A DNA stretch of 64,000 bases from Trichloromonas sp034006665 (GCF_034006665.1 NZ_JAVESI010000007.1:1-64000), one strand, 5' to 3'; shown: positions 17,057 to 25,233, counted from the stretch's first letter. Notes: generated by a model not told the origin, from the letters alone. A program made the numbers and translations.

Positions 17057-18271
17057 GTGAAACGCATCTACATGGATAATAACGCTACCACGGCGGTTCG
17101 CCCTGAAGTTCTTGAAGCCATGCTGCCCTTTTACCGCGAACAGTTCGGCAACCCTTCCAGTGTTCATTGGGCCGGACGGGCGGTAGGCGGTGCGGTGGAA
17201 AAGGCTCGCGAGCAGGTGGCGCAGCTGATCAACTGTTCGCCGGCCGAGATCGTCTTTACCTCCTGCGGCAGCGAGGGGGACAATATGGCCCTGAAGGGGA
17301 CGGTCGATGCCTTGCGCGAAAAAGGGAATCACATCATTACCACCGCCGTGGAGCATCCAGCCGTGCTCGAAACCTGCAAAGCCCTGGAAAAACAGGGAGT
17401 GAAGGTGACCTATCTGCCCGTCGACCACAACGGCATGCTCAACCTGACCGATCTGGAAGCGGCGATCACCGATAAAACCATCCTCATTTCGGTGATGTGG
17501 GCGAACAATGAAACGGGTAATCTTTATCCTATCGAGGAAATCGGCGCCATTGCCCGCAAGTATAAGGTCCGTTTTCATACCGATGCGGTGCAGGCCGTGG
17601 GGAAGATTCCCGTCGATGTGCAGAAGGCCAATGTCGATCTGCTCGTTCTTTCCGGTCACAAGCTCGGGGCGGCCAAGGGGGTGGGAGCAACCTACATCCG
17701 GCGCGGCACCCGTCTGACCCCCTTTATACATGGTGGCCATCAGGAACGCGGCCGGCGCGCCGGTACCCACAACGTCGCCGGGATTGTCGGTTTCGGCGTC
17801 GCCTGTGAACTGGCGGGCGCCCATCTCGAAACCGAGGGCGTCCGCATTCGTGCTCTGCGCGACCGGCTCGAACGGGGGATTCTCGAAGGGATTCCGGATG
17901 TCAAGCTCAACGGTCACCCCGACCCGAATCTGCGCTTGCCCAACACCCTCAACGTGAGTTTCGCCTATATCGAAGGGGAGTCGCTGCTGCTCAACTTCGA
18001 TATGAAAGGCATCGCCGCCTCCTCCGGTTCGGCCTGTACCTCGGGATCGCTGGAACCCTCCCATGTCATGGGGGCCATGTGCGTCGACGTGATTCTGGCT
18101 CATTCGAGTACCCGCTTCAGTTTGGGCACGGACAATACCGAGGCGGATGTTGATTACGTTCTCGAGGTTTTGCCGCCCATCGTGCAGCGTCTGCGAGAAA
18201 TGAGTCCCTTGTACAACCGGGACGAACCGCTCTCTTGCATGGAATGCCAGGTTATCAGAAAAGTGCTTTAG
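17057..18271 (+). CDS. nifS: Cysteine desulfurase NifS
   Basis: A 404-residue PLP enzyme that removes sulfur from cysteine and donates it to the Fe-S scaffold. The PLP lysine is in VLSGHKLGAAKG and the catalytic cysteine in SSGSACTSGSLEPSH, a group I (NifS/IscS) arrangement. The start is the GTG at 17057 behind TTTGGAGG, beginning KRIYMDNNATTAV; an open frame continues 63 codons upstream into rrf2 but is not part of the family. The scaffold iscU follows by 62 bases. Its C-terminus has an extra CMECQ motif. No nif genes are in the window, so its likely role is general Fe-S assembly. Confidence 0.93.
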   Translation: MKRIYMDNNATTAVRPEVLEAMLPFYREQFGNPSSVHWAGRAVGGAVEKAREQVAQLINCSPAEIVFTSCGSEGDNMALKGTVDALREKGNHIITTAVEHPAVLETCKALEKQGVKVTYLPVDHNGMLNLTDLEAAITDKTILISVMWANNETGNLYPIEEIGAIARKYKVRFHTDAVQAVGKIPVDVQKANVDLLVLSGHKLGAAKGVGATYIRRGTRLTPFIHGGHQERGRRAGTHNVAGIVGFGVACELAGAHLETEGVRIRALRDRLERGILEGIPDVKLNGHPDPNLRLPNTLNVSFAYIEGESLLLNFDMKGIAASSGSACTSGSLEPSHVMGAMCVDVILAHSSTRFSLGTDNTEADVDYVLEVLPPIVQRLREMSPLYNRDEPLSCMECQVIRKVL

Positions 18272-18333
18272 AACCAGATGGTTATCCGTTAAACTTGAAC
18301 CGTTATATAAAGGCCGGATGAAGGAGATTTCTT

Positions 18334-18705
18334 ATGTATTCCGATAAAGTGATGGATCACTTCTCCAACCCCCGCAACGTCGGCGAGATCGAAGACGCCG
18401 ACGGCGTCGGCGAGGTCGGAAACGCCTCCTGCGGCGATATCATGAAGATCTTTCTCAAAGTCGAGGACAATGTCATCAAGGACATCAAGTTCAAGACTTT
18501 TGGCTGTGGCGCGGCCATCGCCACCTCGTCAATGGTGACGGAAATGGCTATCGGCAAGACCCTCGACGAGGCATTGGAACTGACCAACGCCGCCGTCGCC
18601 GAGGCCCTCGACGGACTGCCCGCGCAGAAGATGCATTGTTCCAACCTGGCCGCCGATGCCCTGCACGAGGCGATCAAGGACTACCAGTCCAAGCATCCCG
18701 CCTGA
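18334..18705 (+). CDS. iscU: Fe-S cluster scaffold protein (IscU/NifU N-domain)
   Basis: A 123-residue scaffold on which Fe-S clusters are built from sulfur delivered by NifS. The three ligand cysteines are present in NASCGDIMKI (about 33), FKTFGCGAAIATSS (about 59) and MHCSNLAADAL (about 101). The LPPVK motif for HscA binding is not present as such (LPAQKMHC), which fits the stand-alone NifU-like scaffolds of anaerobes lacking the Hsc chaperones. Start codon preceded by AAGGAGA. Last gene of the cysE operon. Confidence 0.93.
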   Translation: MYSDKVMDHFSNPRNVGEIEDADGVGEVGNASCGDIMKIFLKVEDNVIKDIKFKTFGCGAAIATSSMVTEMAIGKTLDEALELTNAAVAEALDGLPAQKMHCSNLAADALHEAIKDYQSKHPA

Positions 18706-18809
18706 GCCCGGCGCCCACGGCGTTGAAGCGGAGGGTATTTTGCTTTATCAAATCGGGTATGGGGATGTTGAAAAAAGCCGTTTTCGCGGTCTTTCAGGTG
18801 GAAAGCGGC

Positions 18810-18839
18810 TTGACATCCCGCCCCCGACTCTGTTTTATA
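18810..18839 (+). promoter_or_regulatory. Predicted promoter of the leu operon leader
   Basis: TTGACA at 18810-18815 is followed by TTTATA at 18834-18839 (18-base spacing). It lies just upstream of the T-box leader, so transcription would begin around 18847. Confidence 0.6.
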
Positions 18840-18861
18840 GTAAAGCACATGGATTAAAGAC

Positions 18862-19106
18862 GTGGATGAGGAGTAGTAGGCGCTCCTTTCCGTTACAGAG
18901 AGCCGGCGGTCGCTGCGAGCCGGTACGGAAACCGCCGAACTCGCCTCGGAGTCGCCTGGGTGAAGCCGTTAGCGGTTAGCTTGGGACGTGAGCCTGCGTA
19001 AAGGGAGAAACAAGGTTCGCAACAGCCCCTTGGCGAAGGCGGACGAATCAGGGTGGTACCGCGAAGCAAAGGCTCTCGCCCCTGTTTTTAGGGGCGGGAG
19101 TTTTTT
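18862..19106 (+). promoter_or_regulatory. Leucine T-box riboswitch leader
   Basis: A T-box leader that senses uncharged tRNA and controls leuA. The T-box core AGGGTGGTACCGCG is at 19050-19063. The factor-independent terminator is an 11-bp stem (19073-19083 with 19090-19100, one G-U) followed by six Ts. Stem I is recognisable: GAGTAGTAGGCG at the 5' side, an upper stem TTCCGT/ACGGAA (18888-18893 with 18925-18930), the AGAGAGCCGG distal region, and the 3' specifier strand GAACTCGCCTCGGAG. By alignment to the usual layout the specifier codon is CTC (18940-18942), a leucine codon, in agreement with the genes downstream. Uncharged tRNA-Leu should stabilise the antiterminator and turn on leuACD. 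Confidence 0.92.
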
Positions 19107-19260
19107 ATTTGACGAAAGGGGGTGGTCGGATGGAATCGGACCTGGGCGAGCCGGCCCTTGAACGGTCGGCGAGTCAGCACGGCAAGCAAAGCGGAATATT
19201 CGACCTGAACCCCCGAATTCTTAGGGAATGCCGGGCGGGGAACCTAATCTGGAGGAAACC

Positions 19261-20799
19261 ATGAGTCAGACCAAGAAGATCAAGATTTTCGACACCACGT
19301 TGCGTGACGGCGAACAGTCTCCCGGCGCGAGCATGAACATCGAAGAAAAACTGCGCATCGCCCATCTCCTTGAAAAGATGAATGTCGATGTCATCGAGGC
19401 CGGTTTTCCCATCGCCTCGGAAGGGGATTTCGAGGCGGTGCGGCGGGTAGCCAAGGCGATCAAGGGGCCGCAGATCGCCGGCCTCTCCCGGGCCAATAAC
19501 ATGGATATCGACCGCGCTTGGGAGGCGCTCAAGTACGCCGGGGAGCGGGGTCGTATCCATACGTTCATCGCCACCAGCGACATTCACATGAAGTACAAGC
19601 TCAAGATGAGTGAGGAACAGGTCATCGAGACGGCCGTAAAGGCGGTGAAACGGGCCGCCGGATACACGCCCAATGTCGAGTTTTCCGCCGAGGACGCGGT
19701 CCGCACCCGGCTTCCCTTTCTCGCCAAGGTGGTCGAGGCGGTCATTGCTGCCGGAGCCAAGACGGTGAATATTCCCGACACCGTCGGCTACACCATTCCC
19801 TCGGAGTATTTCAACATCATCAAGTATCTTAAGGATCATGTTCCAAATATCGAGAAAACCGTACTTTCTGTGCACTGTCACAACGATCTCGGGCTGGCCG
19901 TGGCCAACTCCCTGGCGGCGGTGCAGGCCGGTGCCGAGCAGGTGGAGTGCACCATCAACGGTATCGGTGAACGGGCCGGCAACTGCTCTCTTGAAGAGGT
20001 GGTCATGACCCTGCGCACCCGTCATGACATCCTCCCTTTTCATACCGATATCGTTACCGAGCACATCTATGCCGCCAGCAAGTTGCTTTCGACCATCACC
20101 GGCATCGTTGTCCAGCCCAACAAGGCTATTGTCGGCGCCAACGCTTTCGCCCACGAGGCGGGGATTCATCAGCACGGCGTGCTCATGGAGAAGTCGACCT
20201 ATGAGATCATGACTCCCGAGTCCATCGGCCTCAACCAGAACAAGCTCGTTCTCGGCAAACATTCCGGGCGCCATGCCTTCATCCAGCGCTTGGAGCAGCT
20301 GGGTTACGATCTGGGCAAGGAGGATATCGAAAAGGCCTTTGTTCGTTTTAAGGCCCTGGCCGATCAGAAAAAGGAGATCTTCGACGAGGATATCGACGCC
20401 ATCGTCGCTGACGAGATCATTCGCATCCCTGAAACCTACAAGCTGCTGCAGATGAGCGTTTCCTCCGGTTCCTTCACCGCGCCCACTGCCACGGTGGAGA
20501 TGGAAGTGGACGGCAAGGTGAAGAAGGGCGCCCGGCTGGGGGACGGGCCGGTCGATGCCACCTTCAAGACGATCAAGAAGCTCACCGGCAGCAATGCCCG
20601 GCTGCTTCATTTCGCCATCGGCGCGATTACCGGCGGTACCGACGCTCAGGGGGAATGCACCGTGCGTCTCGAAGAAGACGGTCGTGAAGTTCTCGGCCAG
20701 GGCGCTCATCCCGACATCATCGTGGCCAGTGCCAAAGCCTATATCAATGCGCTCAACAAGCTGGTCAGCGCCCCCAAACGCAACACCATCACCGTCTGA
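19261..20799 (+). CDS. leuA: 2-isopropylmalate synthase
   Basis: A 512-residue enzyme condensing acetyl-CoA and 2-oxoisovalerate, the first step of leucine synthesis. The catalytic TIM barrel opens IKIFDTTLRDGEQSPGASM, with the metal-binding HCHNDLGLAVANS and NGIGERAGNCSLEE motifs; the C-terminal LeuA dimer/regulatory domain, site of leucine inhibition, runs from about residue 390. Length fits the bacterial type I enzyme. The ATG at 19261 has GGAGG upstream; an earlier in-frame start at 19228 would precede this site. It is the first gene after the leucine T-box, so both feedback and tRNA-sensing control are expected. Confidence 0.96.
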   Translation: MSQTKKIKIFDTTLRDGEQSPGASMNIEEKLRIAHLLEKMNVDVIEAGFPIASEGDFEAVRRVAKAIKGPQIAGLSRANNMDIDRAWEALKYAGERGRIHTFIATSDIHMKYKLKMSEEQVIETAVKAVKRAAGYTPNVEFSAEDAVRTRLPFLAKVVEAVIAAGAKTVNIPDTVGYTIPSEYFNIIKYLKDHVPNIEKTVLSVHCHNDLGLAVANSLAAVQAGAEQVECTINGIGERAGNCSLEEVVMTLRTRHDILPFHTDIVTEHIYAASKLLSTITGIVVQPNKAIVGANAFAHEAGIHQHGVLMEKSTYEIMTPESIGLNQNKLVLGKHSGRHAFIQRLEQLGYDLGKEDIEKAFVRFKALADQKKEIFDEDIDAIVADEIIRIPETYKLLQMSVSSGSFTAPTATVEMEVDGKVKKGARLGDGPVDATFKTIKKLTGSNARLLHFAIGAITGGTDAQGECTVRLEEDGREVLGQGAHPDIIVASAKAYINALNKLVSAPKRNTITV

Positions 20800-20951
20800 G
20801 GCGTTTGATCGACAAAGGGCTCCCGGGCGGAACGGCGGCACGGCTGTTCCGCCCGCTTTGCGCGAGCGGGCCGGTCAACACTTGCCTGTTCCCGGCCCTT
20901 GGGATAGAATCGCCGCGCTTCGCCATCGAATTAGCCAGCCAAGGAGAGATT

Positions 20952-22232
20952 ATGGGAAAGACCATTGCCGAAAAAATCTTCGCCGCCCATCTGCGCGACG
21001 AGCCCTTCCCCGGCACCAAGGTGCTCAATCTTGACCGGGTTCTCTGCCATGAAATCACCACGCCGGTCGCCATCGCCGACCTGGAAGCACGGGGCAAGGA
21101 CCGGATCTTCGATCCCGACAAAATTAAGGCGGTCATCGACCACGTTACCCCATCGAAAGACAGCAAGACCGCTTTGCAGGCGAAAATGCTGCGGGATTGG
21201 GCGCGCCGTCACCAGATCAAGGACTTCTTCGACATCGGCCATAACGGCGTCTGCCACGCCATCTTCCCCGAAAAGGGCTACATCCGCCCCGGTTTCACGG
21301 TCATCATGGGGGACAGCCACACCTGCACCCACGGCGCTTTCGGCGCCTTCGCCGCCGGTGTCGGCACCACCGATCTGGAAGTCGGCATCTTGAAGGGGGT
21401 CTGCGCCTTTCGCGAGCCGGCCACCATTCGCGTCAATCTCACCGGCACCCTGCCGCAAGGGGTTTACGCCAAGGATGCCATCCTTTTCATCATCGGCCAG
21501 GTCGGCGTCAATGGCGCCACCGACCGGGTTCTCGAATTCCAAGGACCGATCATCGATGCCATGAGCATGGATGCGCGTATGACCCTGTGCAACATGGCCA
21601 TCGAGGCCGGTGCTACCTGCGGCATCTGCATGCCGGACATGACCACCGTCAATTATCTCTGGCCTTTCATTCAGGGGGAGTTCAAGAGCAAAGAAGCGGC
21701 GCTGGAGGAATACCGCAAGTGGATCTCCGACGATGACGCCGTCTATGACAAGGTGCTCGACTTCGATCTGTCGACCCTCGAACCCCAGGTCACCTACGAC
21801 TATAAGCCCGACTGCGTCAAATCCGTGGGGGAGATGGCCGGAACGAAGGTTGATCAGATTTACATCGGGACTTGCACCAACGGCCGTATCGAGGATTTGC
21901 GCGTGGTCGCCGCAATTCTCAAAGGGAGAAAGATCGCCGAGACGGTACGCGGCATCGTCTCTCCGGCCACCCCGAAAATCTTCAGCGACGCCCTCGCCGA
22001 GGGGATCATTCAGATCTTCATGGAAGCCGGTTTCTGCGTTACCAACCCGACCTGTGGCGCCTGCCTGGGGATGAGCAACGGCGTTCTCGCCGAAGGGGAG
22101 GTCTGCGCCTCGACCAGTAACCGCAACTTCAGAGGTCGCATGGGCAAGGGAGGGATGGTCCATCTCATGAGTCCGGCCACCGCCGCCGCCACCGCGATCA
22201 AGGGCGTCATCACCGATGCGCGGACGCTGTAA
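20952..22232 (+). CDS. leuC: 3-isopropylmalate dehydratase large subunit
   Basis: A 426-residue subunit of isopropylmalate isomerase, an aconitase-family [4Fe-4S] dehydratase. Motifs include GDSHTCTHGAFGAFAAGVGT, the cluster cysteine in IGTCTNGRIEDL, and the paired cysteines in TNPTCGACLGMSNG. The length matches the shorter clostridial/archaeal (HACN-like) LeuC rather than the about 465-residue enteric type. The start at 20952 has AAGGAGAG upstream. It follows leuA by 152 bases and precedes leuD by 95, all apparently one transcript. Confidence 0.95.
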   Translation: MGKTIAEKIFAAHLRDEPFPGTKVLNLDRVLCHEITTPVAIADLEARGKDRIFDPDKIKAVIDHVTPSKDSKTALQAKMLRDWARRHQIKDFFDIGHNGVCHAIFPEKGYIRPGFTVIMGDSHTCTHGAFGAFAAGVGTTDLEVGILKGVCAFREPATIRVNLTGTLPQGVYAKDAILFIIGQVGVNGATDRVLEFQGPIIDAMSMDARMTLCNMAIEAGATCGICMPDMTTVNYLWPFIQGEFKSKEAALEEYRKWISDDDAVYDKVLDFDLSTLEPQVTYDYKPDCVKSVGEMAGTKVDQIYIGTCTNGRIEDLRVVAAILKGRKIAETVRGIVSPATPKIFSDALAEGIIQIFMEAGFCVTNPTCGACLGMSNGVLAEGEVCASTSNRNFRGRMGKGGMVHLMSPATAAATAIKGVITDARTL

Positions 22233-22327
22233 TTTTGTCGTAACCTGATGAAGGGGCGCATGCGGTGTGCTTAAGGCGTATGGCCATCCCCCCCCCTACA
22301 TGGAAATTTCACATGGAGAGACCGACC

Positions 22328-22858
22328 ATGAAAAAAACCTTCGGCGGACCGGCGATTTTTCTCGACCGTTCCGACATCAATACCGACGAAATCATTCCGG
22401 CCAAATATCTGACCGAGGTGACCAAGGAAGCCCTCAAGCCCTACATACTTGAAGACCTCAAACTTGACGGCTTCGATCCCAAGGGCGAGAAGCTGAAAAA
22501 GGCCCGGGTTGTGGTCAGCCGCGAGAACTTCGGCTGCGGCTCTTCCCGCGAGCATGCTCCCTGGGTCTTCGAGGTCAATGACGTGCATACCATCATTGCC
22601 CAGAGTTACGCTCGCATCTTCCGCCAAAACACCTTCAACGGCGGGATGCTCGCCATCGAGTTGCCCAAGGCTGATCTCGACCGACTCTTCGCTTTGGAAA
22701 AGGAGGGCGAGGTCACGATCAGCGTCGATCTTGACGGACAGAAGGTGACTGCCGTCGCCGGCGGCAAAACCGAAACCTTCAGCTTCGAGATCAGCCCCTT
22801 CGACAAAGCACTGGTCCAGGCCGGCGGTTGGGTGGAGTTCGCCGACGCCCGCTATTGA
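22328..22858 (+). CDS. leuD: 3-isopropylmalate dehydratase small subunit
   Basis: A 176-residue swivelling-domain subunit partnering LeuC. Characteristic segments are DRSDINTDEIIPAKYL, NFGCGSSREHAPWV (substrate-binding loop) and YARIFRQNTFNGGML. The size suits the short LeuC/LeuD pair. I take the ATG at 22328, the first codon of the conserved sequence, with GGAGAG upstream. A terminator follows 29 bases after the stop, so leuB, needed for the third step, must be elsewhere. Confidence 0.95.
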   Translation: MKKTFGGPAIFLDRSDINTDEIIPAKYLTEVTKEALKPYILEDLKLDGFDPKGEKLKKARVVVSRENFGCGSSREHAPWVFEVNDVHTIIAQSYARIFRQNTFNGGMLAIELPKADLDRLFALEKEGEVTISVDLDGQKVTAVAGGKTETFSFEISPFDKALVQAGGWVEFADARY

Positions 22859-22886
22859 TCCAACCCCGTTTTCGCAGATGAATAAA

Positions 22887-22923
22887 GGAGCCCGCTTGTT
22901 GCATGAGCGGGCTCCGTGCTTTT
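22887..22923 (+). terminator. Intrinsic terminator after leuD
   Basis: GGAGCCCGCT (22887-22896) pairs perfectly with AGCGGGCTCC (22906-22915) around a 9-base loop, followed by GTGCTTTT. It ends the leu operon. Confidence 0.75.
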
Positions 22924-22947
22924 CGTGCCCCGGATGAATGGTACTGT

Positions 22948-22976
22948 TTGACAGCTTTGCTAAACTGTTGTAACAA
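22948..22976 (+). promoter_or_regulatory. Predicted promoter upstream of the CBS/DUF294 remnant
   Basis: TTGACA at 22948-22953 and TAACAA at 22971-22976 with 17-base spacing, about 55 bases ahead of the remnant's TTG start. The promoter may still drive the small downstream genes. Confidence 0.45.
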
Positions 22977-23030
22977 ACTTTTGAGGCTGAGTTTGTTCAT
23001 CCTCATTCCGGGGTTTCGAGAGGTGCGGAG

Positions 23031-23605
23031 TTGACTGAAGAGAATGTCTTTTTCTTCCCGGTCGGAGATTTTTGCCGGCGCGATCTGATTACCTGCTCGG
23101 GGGACACGACTGTGGTCGACCTGGCCGTGATCATGCAGAAGAAAAATGTCTCCAGCATCATCGTCCGCGAGGAAGAGACCCCGGTCGGTATCATCACCGA
23201 CCGCGATCTGCGCAACAAGGTTGTCTCCCGGGGGGCGACCCGGCCGGACTCATCGATCTTAAAAAGGCCGGAATTTTCGCAATCGCCGAAGGGATCAAGG
23301 TTCTTTGTCTGGAACGGGGTCGGCTCGGCGGCTGTACTCGGGATAAGATCCAGTGGCTGAAAGAGCAGGGGGTGTTGCCGCCTCAGCAGGCCGAGGATCT
23401 GGACGCGACTTTCAGCCTGCTGGTCTTCTTCCGACTACGCGGACAGGTCGAGGCGATTCGCGCCGGACGCGAGCCGACCAACTACATCAATCCGGAAGAA
23501 CTCAACCGGCTGGAGCTGGGACGTTTGAAGCTCAGCCTGAAGGTGGTCAAGGCCTTCCAGAACACCCTGTTCAGTCATTTCCGCCTGAACATGCTGCGGA
23601 ACTAA
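23031..23605 (+). pseudogene. Remnant of a CBS-DUF294 nucleotidyltransferase-like signalling protein
   Basis: The first about 65 codons, in one frame from a TTG at 23031, encode the start of a CBS-domain protein (FPVGDFCRRDLITCSGDTTV, SSIIVREEETPVGIITDRDL). Near 23238-23255 the reading continues in a different frame with DLKKAGIFAIAEGIKVLCLE and REPTNYINPEELNRLELGRL, which is the C-terminal DUF294_C domain. Intact family members are about 600 residues with two CBS domains and a DUF294 nucleotidyltransferase-like domain between these parts. The gene has therefore lost over a kilobase of its middle and is out of frame. It is unlikely to make a functional product. Confidence 0.8.
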
Positions 23606-23644
23606 ACCCGCCCGTTACCCCCATGATTCCAGCAGGAGGTCGTC

Positions 23645-23962
23645 TTGTCCGAAAATGAAGATTACAGTCAATATGCTGAGGGTTTGAGCAAGGTGCGCCG
23701 GCGGCGCTGGTGCCTGTGGGGAGTGATCCTCATTTATGTCCCGCTCATCTGGACAACACTGACCATCACCCAGTCGGATCGGGCCACGGCCAAGGTTTTC
23801 GCTGTCTGGTTCGTCTTCGCCTGTATCGCCAGTTGTCTTGCGGCTTTTGTCAAATGCCCACGCTGCGGCAACCTGTTTCACGTCAACGGCCTGATCCCCA
23901 TGTATTTCCGTCGTTGCCTGCATTGTGGGCTGCCGCTCAAGGCCGACAAGAAAAAACAGTAG
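23645..23962 (+). CDS. Small membrane protein with C-terminal zinc ribbon
   Basis: A 105-residue protein of unknown function. Two hydrophobic helices (about residues 22-42 and 52-70) are followed by two CxxC knuckles, CPRCGN and CLHCGL, about 20 residues apart, suggesting one zinc-ribbon on the cytoplasmic side. It begins at a TTG, chosen because AGGAGG sits at good spacing upstream and no ATG gives a sensible protein. It lies between the CBS/DUF294 remnant and the selenocysteine peroxiredoxin. I do not recognise a named family. Confidence 0.65.
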   Translation: MSENEDYSQYAEGLSKVRRRRWCLWGVILIYVPLIWTTLTITQSDRATAKVFAVWFVFACIASCLAAFVKCPRCGNLFHVNGLIPMYFRRCLHCGLPLKADKKKQ

Positions 23963-24036
23963 ATCGAAGGGAACTTGTTAATAAGTGAGTGGTACGGTAA
24001 GCTTAGTGCCACATCTTCACTCATTCAGGAGGCCCC

Positions 24037-24585
24037 ATGCATCGAAGTCGATCCCTTTTCAGCCTTTTGTTGTTATGTTGTCTCGTCCTGGCCTGCGCCC
24101 CGGTCAGTCAACAGGATGTCATGCTGAAGTCCGTCGGCGACCGCGCCCCGATCTTTTCCGCCGCGACCAGTCAGGGCAAACTCTTCAACTACGATCTGGA
24201 GTACTACGGCAAGCATCATCTGGTCATGACCTTTTTCCCGGCGGCTTACACCCCCATCTGAACGGGGGAAATGGAGGGTCATCAGAGAAATCTCTATCTC
24301 TATGACCGCTTCAACGCCCGCGTGGTGGGCGTCAGCCGCAACGATGTCAATACCCTGAAATTCTGGTCTGATGAACTGGAACTGACCTTCCCCATCCTCT
24401 CCAACCCGGTGGGACATATCGGCATGTGGTTCGGCTCCCTGCCTCCCGGCTATCCGATGTTCAGCCGTAAGACGGTGATCATCGATCGGCAGGGGGTTAT
24501 CCGCTACATGCGTAACGGCACTCCGGATTTCCATGACATCCTCCGAACGCTGAAAAAACTCAACGCCGAGGAGGTGAAATCATGA
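24037..24585 (+). CDS. Selenocysteine-containing peroxiredoxin-like lipoprotein (in-frame UGA)
   Basis: The frame reads 74 codons, meets TGA at 24259-24261, and continues without a break to TAA-equivalent stop at 24585, giving 182 residues if the TGA is read as selenocysteine 75. The N-terminus is a lipoprotein signal with lipobox LVLAC. The TGA falls exactly where AhpC/TSA peroxiredoxins have their peroxidatic cysteine: FFPAAYTPI-U-TGEM against the usual FTPVCTxE. The rest (VVGVSRNDVNTLKFW, FPILSNPVGHIG, KTVIIDRQGVIRYM) is a normal peroxiredoxin fold. No cysteine follows, so it would be a 1-Sec enzyme reducing peroxides outside the cytoplasm. A hairpin starts 15 bases after the TGA. Ribosome site AGGAGG. 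Confidence 0.85.
24277..24307 (+). promoter_or_regulatory. SECIS-like hairpin downstream of the UGA codon
   Basis: GGTCAT-C-AGAGA (24277-24288) pairs with TCTCTATGACC (24297-24307), an 11-bp stem with one bulged C and an 8-base loop. The loop begins 27 bases after the TGA, within the range of bacterial SECIS elements. The loop has no G at its first positions, unlike the E. coli fdhF type, so recognition by SelB is plausible but not shown. Confidence 0.5.
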
Positions 24586-25178
24586 TGCGCTCCTTGTTGC
24601 TTGGTATGGTTGTTCTGCTTCTGGGGGCCTGTGCCGGGCCTGCGCCGACAACGGTCGACCCTCTGGCTGCCCTGCGCCGGGCCGATGGGACGGTCGTCTG
24701 GCAGGAAGAATACCTCTTTTTGACGCCCCCGGCCCCCTGGTCGCTGGTTTCGATCGAGGAGGACGACTACAGCATTGCCTTCGCCAAGGAATGCAGCGAT
24801 TATTTTCCCTGCCAGTCGGCCATGGCCTATGCCGAGGAACCCTTCGGTTATTCCAGGGATTTCTACAAGCGCGTGCCGGAGTTTTTCAAGCGTTTCCTTT
24901 GGGCCGGCCGGGTCGTCTTCGGTGAACCCCAACTGGAACCCGCCACCTTCGACGGAAGGCCGGCGCTGGTGGCCCGGGTTGAAGGGAAGGAGCGGGTAAA
25001 GCAGCAGAAAGTCTCGGCAAAGGTCGTCTTCGCCCGCCGGGGCGAGCGGGTGGTGGGTTTTTACTACACCCAATGGCGGCCCGAGCATGTTGCCTATGAT
25101 CCGCTGGACGAACAGGCCTTCGACGATTTTGTTGCTTCCTTCAAATTCGTGAAACCGTCTTTTTACGAGCAGTTGTAG
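24582..25178 (+). CDS. Lipoprotein of unknown function
   Basis: A 198-residue protein with a clear lipoprotein signal (LLLGACAG, cysteine near residue 17). The mature part has alternating hydrophobic and charged strands (PAPWSLVSIEEDDYSIAFAK, VSAKVVFARRGERVVGFYY, FDDFVASFKFV) resembling the small PsbP-like/'surface-attached' stress folds, but no family can be named. Its start codon overlaps the peroxiredoxin stop (ATGATG/TGA), implying translational coupling, so the two lipoproteins may be made together in the same compartment. A terminator follows. Confidence 0.75.
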   Translation: MMRSLLLGMVVLLLGACAGPAPTTVDPLAALRRADGTVVWQEEYLFLTPPAPWSLVSIEEDDYSIAFAKECSDYFPCQSAMAYAEEPFGYSRDFYKRVPEFFKRFLWAGRVVFGEPQLEPATFDGRPALVARVEGKERVKQQKVSAKVVFARRGERVVGFYYTQWRPEHVAYDPLDEQAFDDFVASFKFVKPSFYEQL

Positions 25179-25233
25179 GATGGAAGCCCTTTCAATTCCC
25201 CCTTGTCAGGGGGGATTGAGGGGGGCATCGGTT

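Noticed and set aside
20931..22163. A 410-codon minus-strand frame
   Set aside because: Antisense shadow of leuC, with no recognisable domain.
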